A DNA stretch of 64,000 nt from Prochlorococcus sp. AG-673-L20 (GTDB lineage Bacteria > Cyanobacteriota > Cyanobacteriia > PCC-6307 > Cyanobiaceae), in the NCBI GenBank assembly GCA_003211135.1, contig QCTN01000004.1:1-64000 (forward strand). The letters run 5' to 3'. The notes under the pieces are model-generated. The model did no database searches. It worked only from the letters and a program-made list of their open reading frames with translations, and had not been told where the DNA came from. Below, in pieces: positions 1-10,193 of the stretch (the first letter of the stretch is position 1; the number at the start of each line of letters is the position of its first letter). A program made the position numbers and the translations under genes.

Positions 1-2262
1 TCCTATCAACCAACTTTTTCCTTTACTGGGTCCTGAATATAGTTTTCTTACTGCATTTATAGGTCTATTAATAAATTCATTTGAATCGTTTCTATCCACT
101 CTTGTTAAACGGTCAAGATGACGATCCCTTCTGATAGAAGCACCACCTGATTGAGGTAATTCCCCGTCAATTAGTTCCTCTGGTATTTCTGAGAGAAATA
201 TTGAAGGAATTGTTGCTTCTCGCATGCCTCCCCACAATCTTCTCTCTCTTGCGTGTGATAAGAAAACTCTCTCTTTAGCTCTTGTTATACCTACATAGCA
301 TAATCTTCTTTCTTCTTCAAGAAGAGAAGGAGTATCAATTGACCTGTGGCTTGGAAATAAACCTTGTTCTAGTCCAGTTATAAATACATTTTGAAATTCT
401 AATCCTTTACTGTTATGGAGAGTCATTAAAGTGACAGAGTTAGGATGATTTTTTTTTGTATCATTGTCTGTTGTTAAAGCTGCTGTTGACAAGAATCCCT
501 CTACATCTGGGTTCTCGGTCTCTTCTTCAAATTGAGTAGCAGCATTTATTAATTCCTGAAGATTATTTCTTCTATCTTCAGATTCCTCCGAACCACTTGT
601 TAATAAATCACTTAAGTAACCGCTTTTTTCTAGAATTAATTGAAGAATTTGAGCAGGCCCCGAGTTCTCTACATAGCAAAGAAGATCGTTCATAAGCTCT
701 GTGAATTTATTAATGCCCTTTGATGATCTGCCTATAGTCTCATCTAAGCTTTGTTTGTCATTTATGACCTCCCATAAAGGAATGTTCAACTTATTTGATA
801 GCTCATTAAGCTTTTGAATAGTTGTTTTTCCTATTCCTCTTCTCGGTACATTTATAATTCTTAAAAGACTTACATTATCTGAAGAATTTACTAATACTTT
901 TAAATAGGCAACTGCATCTTTAACTTCTCTTCTGTCATAAAAACGTAATCCGCCAAAGATTGTATATGGAATTCTCCATCTTACTAGAGATTCTTCTAAT
1001 ACTCTAGATTGAGCCCTAGTCCTATAGAGGATTGCAAAATTTTTCCAGATTGGTTGATTATTGTAATTATTGAGAGATCTTAATTTTGTTGTTATTGCCT
1101 CAGCTTCAGATATCTCATCATCGCAGCTAAGCAACTTTAAAAGTTCTCCTTCCTCCCTTGTAGGCCTTAAAACTTTATCAATTCTTTCAGTATTATTTTC
1201 AATCAAAGAGTTTGCAGCGGTAAGAATATTTGATGAGGATCTATAGTTTTCTTCTAATTTAACTAGAGAGGCTTTCTGGTCATCATTAGATAAATTTTTG
1301 AAGTCTTCTTGAAATCCAATTAATATTCTGAAATCTGCTGCCCTAAAACTATAAATACTTTGATCCGCATCTCCAACAACAAAAATTGATCTATCATTCC
1401 ATTCGCAAAATTTCTTTGTTTCAGTATTTCCAGCCGTAATTAATTTTATTAGTTCATATTGTGTCCTATTTGTATCTTGATATTCATCAACTAATACATG
1501 CTGGAATCTTCTATGCCAGTAATCCCTAACTAAATCATTTTGCCTTAATAAAAACACAGGAAGTAATAAAAGATCATCAAAGTCCAAAGCATTATTTTTT
1601 GAGAGAGAAATTCTATATCTTCTGTAAGCATCTGCAATTATTTTATCAAAATGATTATCAGCTTTTTTTTCAAGGTCATTAGCGGTAAAACATTGATTTT
1701 TTGCGTTACTAATAGCCCTCTTAATTTTCTTAGGATCAAATCTTTTTGGATCAAGACTCATATCTTGACTAATAATTTCTTTTACTAGGGTCTGAGAATC
1801 TGTCTCGTCATAAATAGAAAATTGCCGTGTCCAGGTTAAGCCTTCAGGATCTTGATACTTTTCTATATCGTATCTTAAAAGTCTTGAAAATAATGCATGA
1901 AAAGTTCCTATCCATAAGTCTCTCAGTCTCTCTTGATCAATATTTGTTCTTAATTGATTCTGATCAAATTCCTTGAGGGTTGACCAAGGCTGCCCAAATT
2001 GATTTAAAGCTAATTCTTGTGCAAGTAGTACTTGAAGTCTTGCTTTCATTTCTTTAGCAGCTTTATTTGTAAAAGTTACTGCGAGAATGTTATAAGGATC
2101 TACAGAATTATTTTCAATGAGATTAGCAATTCTATGAGTAAGAGCTTTAGTTTTCCCACTACCTGCACCTGCTACAACTAGCAATGGCCCATTGATATGA
2201 TTTACAGCTTTTAGTTGTGCATTATTTAAGGATTTAAAAAGGAAGTTGTTAGTTTGATTCAC
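1..2262 (-). CDS. UvrD/PcrA-family ATP-dependent DNA helicase (3' end truncated by window edge)
   Basis: Minus-strand reading from GTG at 2262 gives NNFLFKSLNNAQLKAVNHINGPLLVVAGAGSGKTKALTHRI (Walker A), then LVDEYQDTNRTQYELI, VVGDADQSIYSFRAA, VTLMTLHNSKGLEFQNVFI and YVGITRAKERVFLSHA; open to the window edge. Confidence 0.95.
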   Translation of the reverse strand, partial: MNQTNNFLFKSLNNAQLKAVNHINGPLLVVAGAGSGKTKALTHRIANLIENNSVDPYNILAVTFTNKAAKEMKARLQVLLAQELALNQFGQPWSTLKEFDQNQLRTNIDQERLRDLWIGTFHALFSRLLRYDIEKYQDPEGLTWTRQFSIYDETDSQTLVKEIISQDMSLDPKRFDPKKIKRAISNAKNQCFTANDLEKKADNHFDKIIADAYRRYRISLSKNNALDFDDLLLLPVFLLRQNDLVRDYWHRRFQHVLVDEYQDTNRTQYELIKLITAGNTETKKFCEWNDRSIFVVGDADQSIYSFRAADFRILIGFQEDFKNLSNDDQKASLVKLEENYRSSSNILTAANSLIENNTERIDKVLRPTREEGELLKLLSCDDEISEAEAITTKLRSLNNYNNQPIWKNFAILYRTRAQSRVLEESLVRWRIPYTIFGGLRFYDRREVKDAVAYLKVLVNSSDNVSLLRIINVPRRGIGKTTIQKLNELSNKLNIPLWEVINDKQSLDETIGRSSKGINKFTELMNDLLCYVENSGPAQILQLILEKSGYLSDLLTSGSEESEDRRNNLQELINAATQFEEETENPDVEGFLSTAALTTDNDTKKNHPNSVTLMTLHNSKGLEFQNVFITGLEQGLFPSHRSIDTPSLLEEERRLCYVGITRAKERVFLSHARERRLWGGMREATIPSIFLSEIPEELIDGELPQSGGASIRRDRHLDRLTRVDRNDSNEFINRPINAVRKLYSGPSKGKSWLIG

Positions 2263-2300
2263 TTTTTGTGGGTTGTATTATTAAAATTTTTAACCTTACT

Positions 2301-2513
2301 TTAATCTGAAGATTGAGGTTTAGTCTCTAGTTCTTCTAATGCTTTTTTTAAATTTATTAGTTCATTATTATTGTTGATTATTTCTTCGAACTTATTCTGA
2401 GGCATTTTTAATTTGATACTTCTCTCAAGGATTTCTTTTTCTAATCTTTTTTTATAAGAAGAAACAAGTTTTTTTGATAATTTCAATTCTTGTTTATCCA
2501 AAATCTTAAGCAA
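2301..2513 (-). CDS. small conserved hypothetical, Lys/Glu-rich coiled-coil-like
   Basis: 70 aa ORF directly downstream of the helicase start region; no recognised domain. Confidence 0.5.
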   Translation of the reverse strand: MLKILDKQELKLSKKLVSSYKKRLEKEILERSIKLKMPQNKFEEIINNNNELINLKKALEELETKPQSSD

Positions 2514-2681
2514 TAATATTTATATCTTAGCGAAAATTTTTTTTTATTTACAGTATTTTGAAGATCACTTCAAAATGTGGTTTTTGATTAAGAACCATTT
2601 CGTTTATTTTAAGATTTGATTATTTTAATTTTCTCTGATCTATTATAAATAAATAGAAATTTCAAGTTTTTAGATCTAAGA

Positions 2682-3209
2682 ATGTCAGTTTCAAATAATA
2701 ATCAAATTTTATCAACTGATAGAGAATTAGAAAATATAAGCAATAAAAATATTGAAGATATAAAAGAATTTATTAATACTGCAAACTCAAGATTAGATGC
2801 AATAAATTCAATAACAAATAATTCTCACGCAATTGCCGCTGATGCTGTAACCGCAATGATTTGTGAAAATCAAGATTCAGTTAATACAAAAATATCTATA
2901 AATACCACAAATAAGATGTCTGTTTGTCTAAGAGATGGAGAAATAATTTTAAGGATTGTTTCTTATCTTTTAATTTCTAATGATGAATCAGTTTTATCTA
3001 AAAACTGTTTAAAGGACCTTAAAAATACTTATTTAGCCCTTGGTGTACCTCTAAAAAATGCAATTCGGGTTTTTGAACTGATGAGAGATTCGACTATTTC
3101 TGATTTGAAATTTACTGTGAATACAATGAAAGGAGAAAAAGAATTTCTTCCTGATTTGATTTCTAATACAGAGTTTCAATTTGAAAGAATAATCAATCTT
3201 TTAAGATAG
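2682..3209 (+). CDS. cpeB: divergent phycoerythrin beta subunit (HL Prochlorococcus type)
   Basis: Phycobiliprotein-like: [61 protein letters not shown]; retains the CLRD bilin-attachment Cys. Confidence 0.88.
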   Translation: MSVSNNNQILSTDRELENISNKNIEDIKEFINTANSRLDAINSITNNSHAIAADAVTAMICENQDSVNTKISINTTNKMSVCLRDGEIILRIVSYLLISNDESVLSKNCLKDLKNTYLALGVPLKNAIRVFELMRDSTISDLKFTVNTMKGEKEFLPDLISNTEFQFERIINLLR

Positions 3210-3744
3210 ACATATTTCTTATCTCTGATGTGTGTGATGTTTGTATTACGGTATTGTTTTCATGATTTCTGATTACTGAATATCTGGATCTAATATGATT
3301 TGATAAAAAACAAATTCTTTCTTCAGAAACTGTTGAACTGTAATTAGTTTTAATATTTAAGTTCTCATTTTCATCAATCAAATATTCTGAAGATGAGATA
3401 ATCGATTCAGTGTAACCTTTATTTCGCAAAACGATACCTGAATTTTTCTCCCTTTGCAAAAATAACAAAATAGTTTGATCCTCCTCTTTTTTCTCATCTT
3501 CCTCCCAATCGCTTATTGACTGCCAACTTATTTTTATAGCAATTATGCAAGGCTCTTTTGATAAGCCGTGTTTTTCTAAAAGTTCAACTACTTTTTTATT
3601 TTTAATTTCTATGTCTTTTATTGAAATTTTACTTATTGAATTTTCAACTTCTTGAAAAGCTAAAGAATGAGTGCTTCTTATAGATTTCCACTCACCTAAA
3701 CTTTTTTTAATAAATTCATTAATTGTTATTATATTCTTCGTCAA
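3193..3744 (-). CDS. CpeS/CpcS-like phycobiliprotein lyase
   Basis: 183 aa; [11 protein letters not shown] and C-terminal [12 protein letters not shown] region fit the CpcS/CpeS family; 3' end overlaps convergent cpeB. Confidence 0.7.
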   Translation of the reverse strand: MTKNIITINEFIKKSLGEWKSIRSTHSLAFQEVENSISKISIKDIEIKNKKVVELLEKHGLSKEPCIIAIKISWQSISDWEEDEKKEEDQTILLFLQREKNSGIVLRNKGYTESIISSSEYLIDENENLNIKTNYSSTVSEERICFLSNHIRSRYSVIRNHENNTVIQTSHTSEIRNMSILKD

Positions 3745-3898
3745 GTTTATCTTCTACGGAATGATTGGTAGCTTTTTGAATCATTCTAACCATTGAATCT
3801 ATCATTAATCTCTTGGCGGAAGTAACTTTTAATCCAGAAGGTGTCGTTGATATTTGTTCTCCAGGACGATCGTATGATGTTGGTCTAAATGGAGTCAT
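3719..3898 (-). CDS. small hypothetical upstream of and overlapping the CpeS-like ORF
   Basis: ATG at 3898: [59 protein letters not shown]; not in ORF track. Confidence 0.55.
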   Translation of the reverse strand: MTPFRPTSYDRPGEQISTTPSGLKVTSAKRLMIDSMVRMIQKATNHSVEDKLDEEYNNN

Positions 3899-4007
3899 CT
3901 AAATAATCTTAAAAATCAACAGATTCTATTCTTACATAAATTGTTATGTATAACGTTTTTGTTTGCAAAAATGTTATATCTTATTTGGATATTAATTTCA
4001 ACCTTTC

Positions 4008-4757
4008 TTATTTCGTATGCGATTTACCTTTATTTAAAGAGTACAAGAAGCGAGATCGGTAATTTCCGACATTGCCAAACCAATTAATAAACCATGTGGG
4101 TTTTTTCCCTTTTGTTAAACCAGAGATAGTAGCTAACGCGAACATTCCTAAAAGTGCTCCTCCAAGTAATAAGTTTTTCCCCTCGCTTATTCCTGCTCCA
4201 ACAGCAACCAGAATTGAGTCACTTATTAAGAGGCTGATAATTAATGCAGGAGTGAAAGTTCTCCAGCGTGTACCTCCTAAACCTATTGAATAACTTAGAA
4301 AATCGAAAAGTCCTGTCATAAGCAAACCTGTCATTAAAAAGAAATTTTCTTCAAGTTGATTTTGATTGAAACTTTCAATACGTTCCATCGCTTTTCCCCC
4401 AACTATTTTTCTAACAGGTAATCTGCCATACCTCCTCGCAATGAAAAAGGCAATTTGACAACATATAAAGTCAGCTAGAACGATTGTCAAATATCCACTC
4501 TTAAAACCTAATGCTCCCCCTGCAATAACAGAGAAGATGGAACTTGGTAAAGCTGGAATGATTATACTAATCCCTCTGGCGACAAAAAGCATTCCAGGTC
4601 CCCAAATCCCGGCTGCTTGAACTAATGTTTGTATTGATTCTTTATTGGCATTGAGGAAATTAGTTAAGATCCCAACTATTCCAAATATTAATACTACTAT
4701 TAAAAAGATTTTTATATATGAAGGCTTGATTATTTTTTGTTTTTTGAAGAGATTCAT
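4008..4757 (-). CDS. TVP38/TMEM64 (SNARE-associated/DedA-like) membrane protein
   Basis: Multi-TM; IIPALPSSIFSVIAGGALGFKSGYLTIVLADFICCQIAFFIARRYGR and GLLMTGLFDFLSYSIGLGGTRWRTF. Confidence 0.8.
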   Translation of the reverse strand: MNLFKKQKIIKPSYIKIFLIVVLIFGIVGILTNFLNANKESIQTLVQAAGIWGPGMLFVARGISIIIPALPSSIFSVIAGGALGFKSGYLTIVLADFICCQIAFFIARRYGRLPVRKIVGGKAMERIESFNQNQLEENFFLMTGLLMTGLFDFLSYSIGLGGTRWRTFTPALIISLLISDSILVAVGAGISEGKNLLLGGALLGMFALATISGLTKGKKPTWFINWFGNVGNYRSRFLYSLNKGKSHTK

Positions 4758-5029
4758 GGTTTCTATAGAAAATATTGAGTATTTGGAATCAATTTATGGG
4801 AAATTAAAAAATTTTTGTAGATTGGGATTATAAAATGCAGAAAATGAAACTCTAAGGCTTGTAAAAATAAATTTTAATTCAAGTAACAAAGTTTTTGAAA
4901 GCTAGTTTTTTAAAATAGTCACTTAAGAATAGGAGCTCTTTTGGTTATAGTAAATCTTATCATTTTCAAAGTCTAGAAATTATCTTTTTTTGTTTTTTAG
5001 ACGTTACTATTCTCAAATTTAGAAAAATT

Positions 5030-5443
5030 ATGTTTACTTTTAAAAATGTATTGTTGAAACTATTTAAATATTTCCTTCATTTATATTTATTTATTCTTAT
5101 GTTGTCTTTCCCAATACAAAAAGTTAATGCTTTTTCTCATGAATGGATTGAGGTTCCAAACAGTGAGTATGGAGGTCAATTATGGGATAGAAAAAGTATA
5201 AAAAGGAATAAAGATGGTTCTGTTAGAGTATTGAGCAAATTCATTCCAAAAACTAAAAGTGAAATAACACAAGATATTCTTTATACAATGGACATAAACT
5301 GTTTTGAGAAATCTTTTAGAGATGTTGATGTTTTCACAGATGAGGAAAATAGTCGTTTAAATAATCTTGCTGATTGGCAAGATCCAAATGGAGACGAACT
5401 AATTTTGGGTGTGATTGGTCAAGTATGTAGAGATAATAAATAA
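5030..5443 (+). CDS. conserved hypothetical secreted protein
   Basis: N-terminal hydrophobic signal-like segment, then EWIEVPNSEYGGQLWDRKSIKRNKDGSVRVLSKFIP. Confidence 0.6.
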   Translation: MFTFKNVLLKLFKYFLHLYLFILMLSFPIQKVNAFSHEWIEVPNSEYGGQLWDRKSIKRNKDGSVRVLSKFIPKTKSEITQDILYTMDINCFEKSFRDVDVFTDEENSRLNNLADWQDPNGDELILGVIGQVCRDNK

Positions 5444-5508
5444 AAATTTAAATTTATAAATATATAAATATTCATAAAAAAAACCCGTCAAAGACAGGTT
5501 TATAAAGG

Positions 5509-5581
5509 TGCCAGGACCCAGATTTGAACTGGGGACACGGCGATTTTCAGTCGCCTGCTCTACCAACTGAGCTATCCCGGC
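5509..5581 (-). tRNA. tRNA-Phe (anticodon GAA)
   Basis: Minus strand GCCGGGATAGCTCAGTTGGTAGAGCAGGCGACTGAAAATCGCCGTGTCCCCAGTTCAAATCTGGGTCCTGGCA; cloverleaf complete. Confidence 0.97.
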
Positions 5582-5672
5582 TCTAACTTATATACTTTAA
5601 ATTAAGATGTGTAGTTTGTGAAACCCCTTTCATTAAATTTTTATATCTTGATTAAAATTTAACAAAGAAAAT

Positions 5673-6905
5673 CTATTGATTTGTATTAATTGCTAATAAA
5701 GCTGTTCCAAATGAAGTCGTTTTTTTACATGAAGCTATTGGGATATTAATAATTCGTTCTCTTATTGCTCTCCATTGAGGATTTTTTGAACCTCCACCAG
5801 TAGTAACTATTCTTTTTGGAAATGAACCGGTAAGCTCATATAGCTTTTCCCATCCTTTCAATTCAATTCTTGCTAACCCCTCGAATAATGCTTGTAAATA
5901 AAGAGAGTCGCTTACTGGTCTAGGGCTAAGAATTGGCTCTAAAAAAGGATTATTTACAGGAAATCTCTCACCTCTACTATTGAGTGGCAAAAGATTTAGG
6001 GAAGTTTTTTTTGAGGTATTTATTTGTCTGCTAAGTTCTTTTATTTCTGAATCAGAAAAAAATTGAGATAAAATTCCACAGCCAGCGTTTGATGCCCCTC
6101 CACATATCCAGTCTTCATTTACTCGATGGGTTGTAATTCCCTTTTCTTTTATTGGGGTCTTATGAATTTTTTTAACTACGATTGTGGTTCCTAAAACTGT
6201 TAGACCTTCTTCTTTTCCCAAACCTGCAGCTAAAAAGGCTGCATTTGAATCAGTTGTTCCCGAGACTAAAATTATATTCTTATTTAATTTAAACCTTTCT
6301 GCTAAGTCAGTATCGATTTGACCTAAAATTTTTCCACTTTTAACTATTGTAGGTAAGCATTTTTGCCATGAAGTATTGAGATAACTTTTTGGCCAAGATT
6401 CTTTTATTAAATCCCATCCGAGTTTGATATTATTCCCTTCTTCACCATATGTCCAATCTTTCAAAAACCAGCCAGTTATAAAGTCAGATTGATGTCTCAA
6501 AAGAATATTTTCACCAAATTTATCTAAAAGTTTTAATGCTTTAGCCAGACTACCGTATGGGGTTTGTAAATGATCTTCTCCAACCGTTATCGATTCAATA
6601 AGGATTTTATTTTCATTACATGCTTGGTCATAAGGTATTGCTTCTCCTATCGGATCCCCTCTTAAATTACAAGCGGTTAAAGTTCCAGAAGTGCCAGATA
6701 TTGCTAAATTTACAATATTATTTTTTATATCCAGAGGTAAGTTATTTATAAGTTTTTCACAAGAATTTATCCAAGAGTTGGGATTTTTAAATCCATATTG
6801 ATACGGAACTGAATTAGAATATTTTAGTTCCTTTTTCAAATTAATTATTGATATTCTTGCACCACTAGTCCCAAAATCTAACCCCCCAAAAAAGTCATCT
6901 AGCAT
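5673..6905 (-). CDS. FGGY-family carbohydrate kinase (ribulokinase/xylulokinase-like)
   Basis: N-term GGLDFGTSGARISII, NLAISGTSGTLTACN, VSGTTDSNAAFLAAGLG, IVTTGGGSKNPQWRAIRERI. Confidence 0.9.
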   Translation of the reverse strand: MLDDFFGGLDFGTSGARISIINLKKELKYSNSVPYQYGFKNPNSWINSCEKLINNLPLDIKNNIVNLAISGTSGTLTACNLRGDPIGEAIPYDQACNENKILIESITVGEDHLQTPYGSLAKALKLLDKFGENILLRHQSDFITGWFLKDWTYGEEGNNIKLGWDLIKESWPKSYLNTSWQKCLPTIVKSGKILGQIDTDLAERFKLNKNIILVSGTTDSNAAFLAAGLGKEEGLTVLGTTIVVKKIHKTPIKEKGITTHRVNEDWICGGASNAGCGILSQFFSDSEIKELSRQINTSKKTSLNLLPLNSRGERFPVNNPFLEPILSPRPVSDSLYLQALFEGLARIELKGWEKLYELTGSFPKRIVTTGGGSKNPQWRAIRERIINIPIASCKKTTSFGTALLAINTNQ

Positions 6906-6911
6906 AAATAT

Positions 6912-8153
6912 TTACAAAAGAATTTTGGAGGCCTCTACTAATTGGGCTGATTTTTCTTCAACACTTTCCCAAGGAAGTTCTAGATCATTTCTACCAAAGT
7001 GTCCATAAGATGCAGTTTTTCTGAAAAATTCCCCGCCCATTTTTTTTGGTAAATTTCTTAAATCAAATTCTTTTATTATTGCTGCAGGCCTTAAATCAAA
7101 GTTGTTTTTAATTAGTTCTTTCAAATTATTTTGAGAAATAATACCAGTACCAAAAGTTTCAACAAGAATTGAAATTGGTTTGGCAACTCCAATGGCATAG
7201 CTTAATTGTACTTCTGCCTTTTTTGCTAATTTTGCTTTAACAATACTTTTAGCAACATATCGTGCTGCATATGCAGCTGACCTGTCAACTTTAGTAGGAT
7301 CTTTACCAGAGAATGCACCACCTCCATGCCTTGCATATCCTCCATAAGTATCTACAATTATTTTTCTGCCAGTAAGTCCTGCATCGCCTTGAGGTCCTCC
7401 TACAACAAATTTACCTGTGGGGTTTACAAGGAATTTTGTCATTTGACTTGTTGGTTTGATTTCTAAATCTTCTGTTGCTGGTAATACAACGTTGATCCAT
7501 AAATCTTCTTTTATCTTTTGACGAATTTCTTCTTCATTTGTAAGTCCATTAATCTCAGCAGTATGCTGAGTTGAAATTAAAATGGTGTTTATTGAAACTG
7601 GGACTCCTTTTTTGTAATCAATACTTACTTGAGTTTTTCCATCAGGTAGAAGATAATCAAGAATTTTTTCATGTCTTACTTTTGCAAGTTGTATTGCTAA
7701 TCTATGAGCCAAGCTAATTGGTAATGGCATTAATTCAGGTGTTTCATCACATGCATAGCCAAACATTATGCCCTGATCACCAGCCCCCGTATTGTTTTCT
7801 AGATCCTCGTTAACATCATCTGCTTCATTTACTCCTTGGGAAATATCAGGTGATTGCTCGTCAAGAGCCACTAAAACGGCACAGCTATTTGAGTCAAAAC
7901 CACCAGCTTTTGAACCTTCATATCCAATTTCTCTAATTACTCTCCTGACAAGTTTTATGTAGTCAAGTTTTGCTCTAGAAGTTATTTCACCAGTAAGTAA
8001 GCAAAGACCTGTATTGACTACTGTTTCGCAGGCTACTCTACTTTCTGGGTCTTCAGTCAATAAAGCATCTAAAACAGCGTCACTTATTTGATCACATATC
8101 TTGTCAGGATGACCTTCAGTTACAGATTCAGAAGTAAAGATAAAATCACTCAT
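6912..8153 (-). CDS. metK: S-adenosylmethionine synthetase
   Basis: [62 protein letters not shown]. Confidence 0.98.
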   Translation of the reverse strand: MSDFIFTSESVTEGHPDKICDQISDAVLDALLTEDPESRVACETVVNTGLCLLTGEITSRAKLDYIKLVRRVIREIGYEGSKAGGFDSNSCAVLVALDEQSPDISQGVNEADDVNEDLENNTGAGDQGIMFGYACDETPELMPLPISLAHRLAIQLAKVRHEKILDYLLPDGKTQVSIDYKKGVPVSINTILISTQHTAEINGLTNEEEIRQKIKEDLWINVVLPATEDLEIKPTSQMTKFLVNPTGKFVVGGPQGDAGLTGRKIIVDTYGGYARHGGGAFSGKDPTKVDRSAAYAARYVAKSIVKAKLAKKAEVQLSYAIGVAKPISILVETFGTGIISQNNLKELIKNNFDLRPAAIIKEFDLRNLPKKMGGEFFRKTASYGHFGRNDLELPWESVEEKSAQLVEASKILL

Positions 8154-8284
8154 TTATAAATAATAAAGGTATAGTACTAATCCTAAATTAAATCCTAATT
8201 AATAATCAATAGTTATTAAGTTGAAATTACTATAGTTTCTCTAATCTAGAATTAATTTGTTTGTTAATTTATAAAAAAAGGAGT

Positions 8285-9376
8285 TTATACGCTTTCTGTA
8301 ATCTCTGTTGTTTGCTCTTCATTCTCATCAGTTTGCTCAAGTAACATTTGCTTATATTTTGCAGCCATTTCTTCAGCTTTATTAAAAACTTTTTGTGGGT
8401 CAGTTAGCATATCACCTGGTTCAGGTTCTAGAGCTTTGGTTGACAAAGAAATTCTTCCTCTCTCGGAATCTAAGTCTATTATCATTACTTTCATCTGATC
8501 ATTTACATTTAAAACATTATGAGGTGTTTCAATGTGTTCATGACTAATTTCAGAAATATGCAGAAGACCACTCACACCCCCGATATCAATAAACGCTCCA
8601 TAAGGTTTTATTCCCTTTACGGAACCTACAACAACTTCTCCGACTTCAAGTCTATTCATTTTTTTCTCAACTAAAGCCCTTCTATGACTTAAAACTAATC
8701 TATTTCTTTCTTCATCTACCTCAAGAAATTTCAAAGGTAAATATTCCCCTTCTAAATCTTCTTTTATTTTTCTGGCACTAATATGAGATCCAGGGATAAA
8801 GCCTCTCAATCCTTCAACTCTGACTAAAGCCCCACCTCTGTTAGTTGCAAAAACTTCAGAATATATAGTTGCATCCTCTTTTTGTAATTGTCTTACTCTC
8901 TCCCATGCTCTTTGATATTCTATCCTCCTAATTGATAAAGCTAACTGGCCATCTTCATTCTCCTCACTCATTATGAAAAATTCTCTACTTTCTGAAGGTT
9001 GCAAAACATCACTTAGTCCTTCAACTCTATTTATAGAAACTTCTTGCATAGGCATAAAAGCTGCAGTCTTAGCTCCAATATCTATCATTGCTCCTTTAGG
9101 CTCTAAAGCAAAAACTGTACCTTTTACGAGATCACCCGGTTTAAAGTTGTAATCATATTTTCCTAATAGGGATGCAAACTCTTCTTGAGTAAATCCTGCT
9201 GTTTCTAAATCACTATTACGTCTACTTGAAGAAGAGTCTGCAGAGGGAATATCTTTAGGGTCAAATGATAAATCTTCCACTTTTGAAGTTTCTGAAGCGT
9301 TCTCATTTACAGTTGAATTTTGAATTACTTTTTCGTCTGAAATTTCTTTTACTGTTTGGGAAGGATTTTCGATCAT
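8285..9376 (-). CDS. rpsA: 30S ribosomal protein S1 (S1-domain repeats)
   Basis: Tandem S1 domains, e.g. GDLVKGTVFALEPKGAMIDIGAKTAAFMP and GEVVVGSVKGIKPYGAFIDIGGVSGLLHISEISH. Confidence 0.93.
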   Translation of the reverse strand: MIENPSQTVKEISDEKVIQNSTVNENASETSKVEDLSFDPKDIPSADSSSSRRNSDLETAGFTQEEFASLLGKYDYNFKPGDLVKGTVFALEPKGAMIDIGAKTAAFMPMQEVSINRVEGLSDVLQPSESREFFIMSEENEDGQLALSIRRIEYQRAWERVRQLQKEDATIYSEVFATNRGGALVRVEGLRGFIPGSHISARKIKEDLEGEYLPLKFLEVDEERNRLVLSHRRALVEKKMNRLEVGEVVVGSVKGIKPYGAFIDIGGVSGLLHISEISHEHIETPHNVLNVNDQMKVMIIDLDSERGRISLSTKALEPEPGDMLTDPQKVFNKAEEMAAKYKQMLLEQTDENEEQTTEITESV

Positions 9377-9487
9377 TTGTTAAAACGCAGACCACCTAGC
9401 TAGGGTGGTTATAAAGAAATGCTTTTAGCCTGCGAACTAAAGAGCAAATTATTTGTAAGTTATATTCTACACTTTATTAGGCTGAAT

Positions 9488-9967
9488 TTATAAAATTGAA
9501 GCTAATTCATTTTTCGAACTACCTTTTAGAGATTCAAGAGTGGAAACAAAGTCTTTTACCCCATTAAACTTCCTATAAACTGAGGCATATCTTATGTAAG
9601 CAACTTCGTTTTCTTTCCTTAACCCTTTAAGAATTAACTCTCCAATGTGAGATGATTTAATATCTTTATTTGAGTCTTGTACGATTTGCGATTCAATTGA
9701 GTCAACAAAATTAATAATCGCTTCTCTCGAAAATGTTGTTTTTTCGCATGCTCTAGATATCCCAGTAACTAATTTATCTTTATTAAATAATTCTCTGCTC
9801 CCGTCCTTTTTAAGGACAGAAATTGGCATTGTCTCAACTCTTTCATAAGTGGTAAATCTAAAGCTGCAATTTAAACACTCTCTTCTTCTTCTGACACTTT
9901 TCCCAGTATCAGCAGATCTTGATTCTAAAACTCTGCTATCTGTATTTTGACAGGTTGGACACTGCAT
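9488..9967 (-). CDS. nrdR: transcriptional repressor NrdR (start at 9967 rather than ORF-track start 10075)
   Basis: [45 protein letters not shown] zinc ribbon plus ATP-cone; the upstream extension reads through a terminator hairpin. Confidence 0.95.
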   Translation of the reverse strand: MQCPTCQNTDSRVLESRSADTGKSVRRRRECLNCSFRFTTYERVETMPISVLKKDGSRELFNKDKLVTGISRACEKTTFSREAIINFVDSIESQIVQDSNKDIKSSHIGELILKGLRKENEVAYIRYASVYRKFNGVKDFVSTLESLKGSSKNELASIL

Positions 9968-10030
9968 ATAGTGAATTAATACAATCTTCAACTCTAATAG
10001 TAGATTAATATCACGATTATGAAAAGTAGC

Positions 10031-10065
10031 AAAAAAAAATCCCTCCTTATTAAGGGAGGGATTTT
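10031..10065. terminator. Rho-independent terminator between psbT and nrdR
   Basis: Inverted repeat AAATCCCTCCTTATTAAGGGAGGGATTT flanked by A-run and T-run (bidirectional). Confidence 0.75.
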
Positions 10066-10071
10066 TTATCT

Positions 10072-10170
10072 TCATTTTCTATCGAATTTAGGTGGATCTC
10101 TAAACGCGACCGCGAAAAATAAAGTTACAACTGCGAGAGTTAAAATAAGAACGTAAGCAAAAGCTTCCAT
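10072..10170 (-). CDS. psbT: photosystem II protein PsbT
   Basis: [32 protein letters not shown]; directly downstream of psbB; not in ORF track. Confidence 0.93.
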   Translation of the reverse strand: MEAFAYVLILTLAVVTLFFAVAFRDPPKFDRK

Positions 10171-10193
10171 GAGAAAAAATAATAAAGTTTAAT

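Noticed and set aside
4072-4833. Plus-strand ORFs 4072-4293 and 4645-4833
   Set aside because: Antisense to or overlapping the DedA-like gene with no recognisable protein features; likely spurious.
9968-10075. N-terminal extension of NrdR in the ORF track
   Set aside because: Reads through a strong terminator hairpin; the conserved protein starts MQCPTC at 9967.
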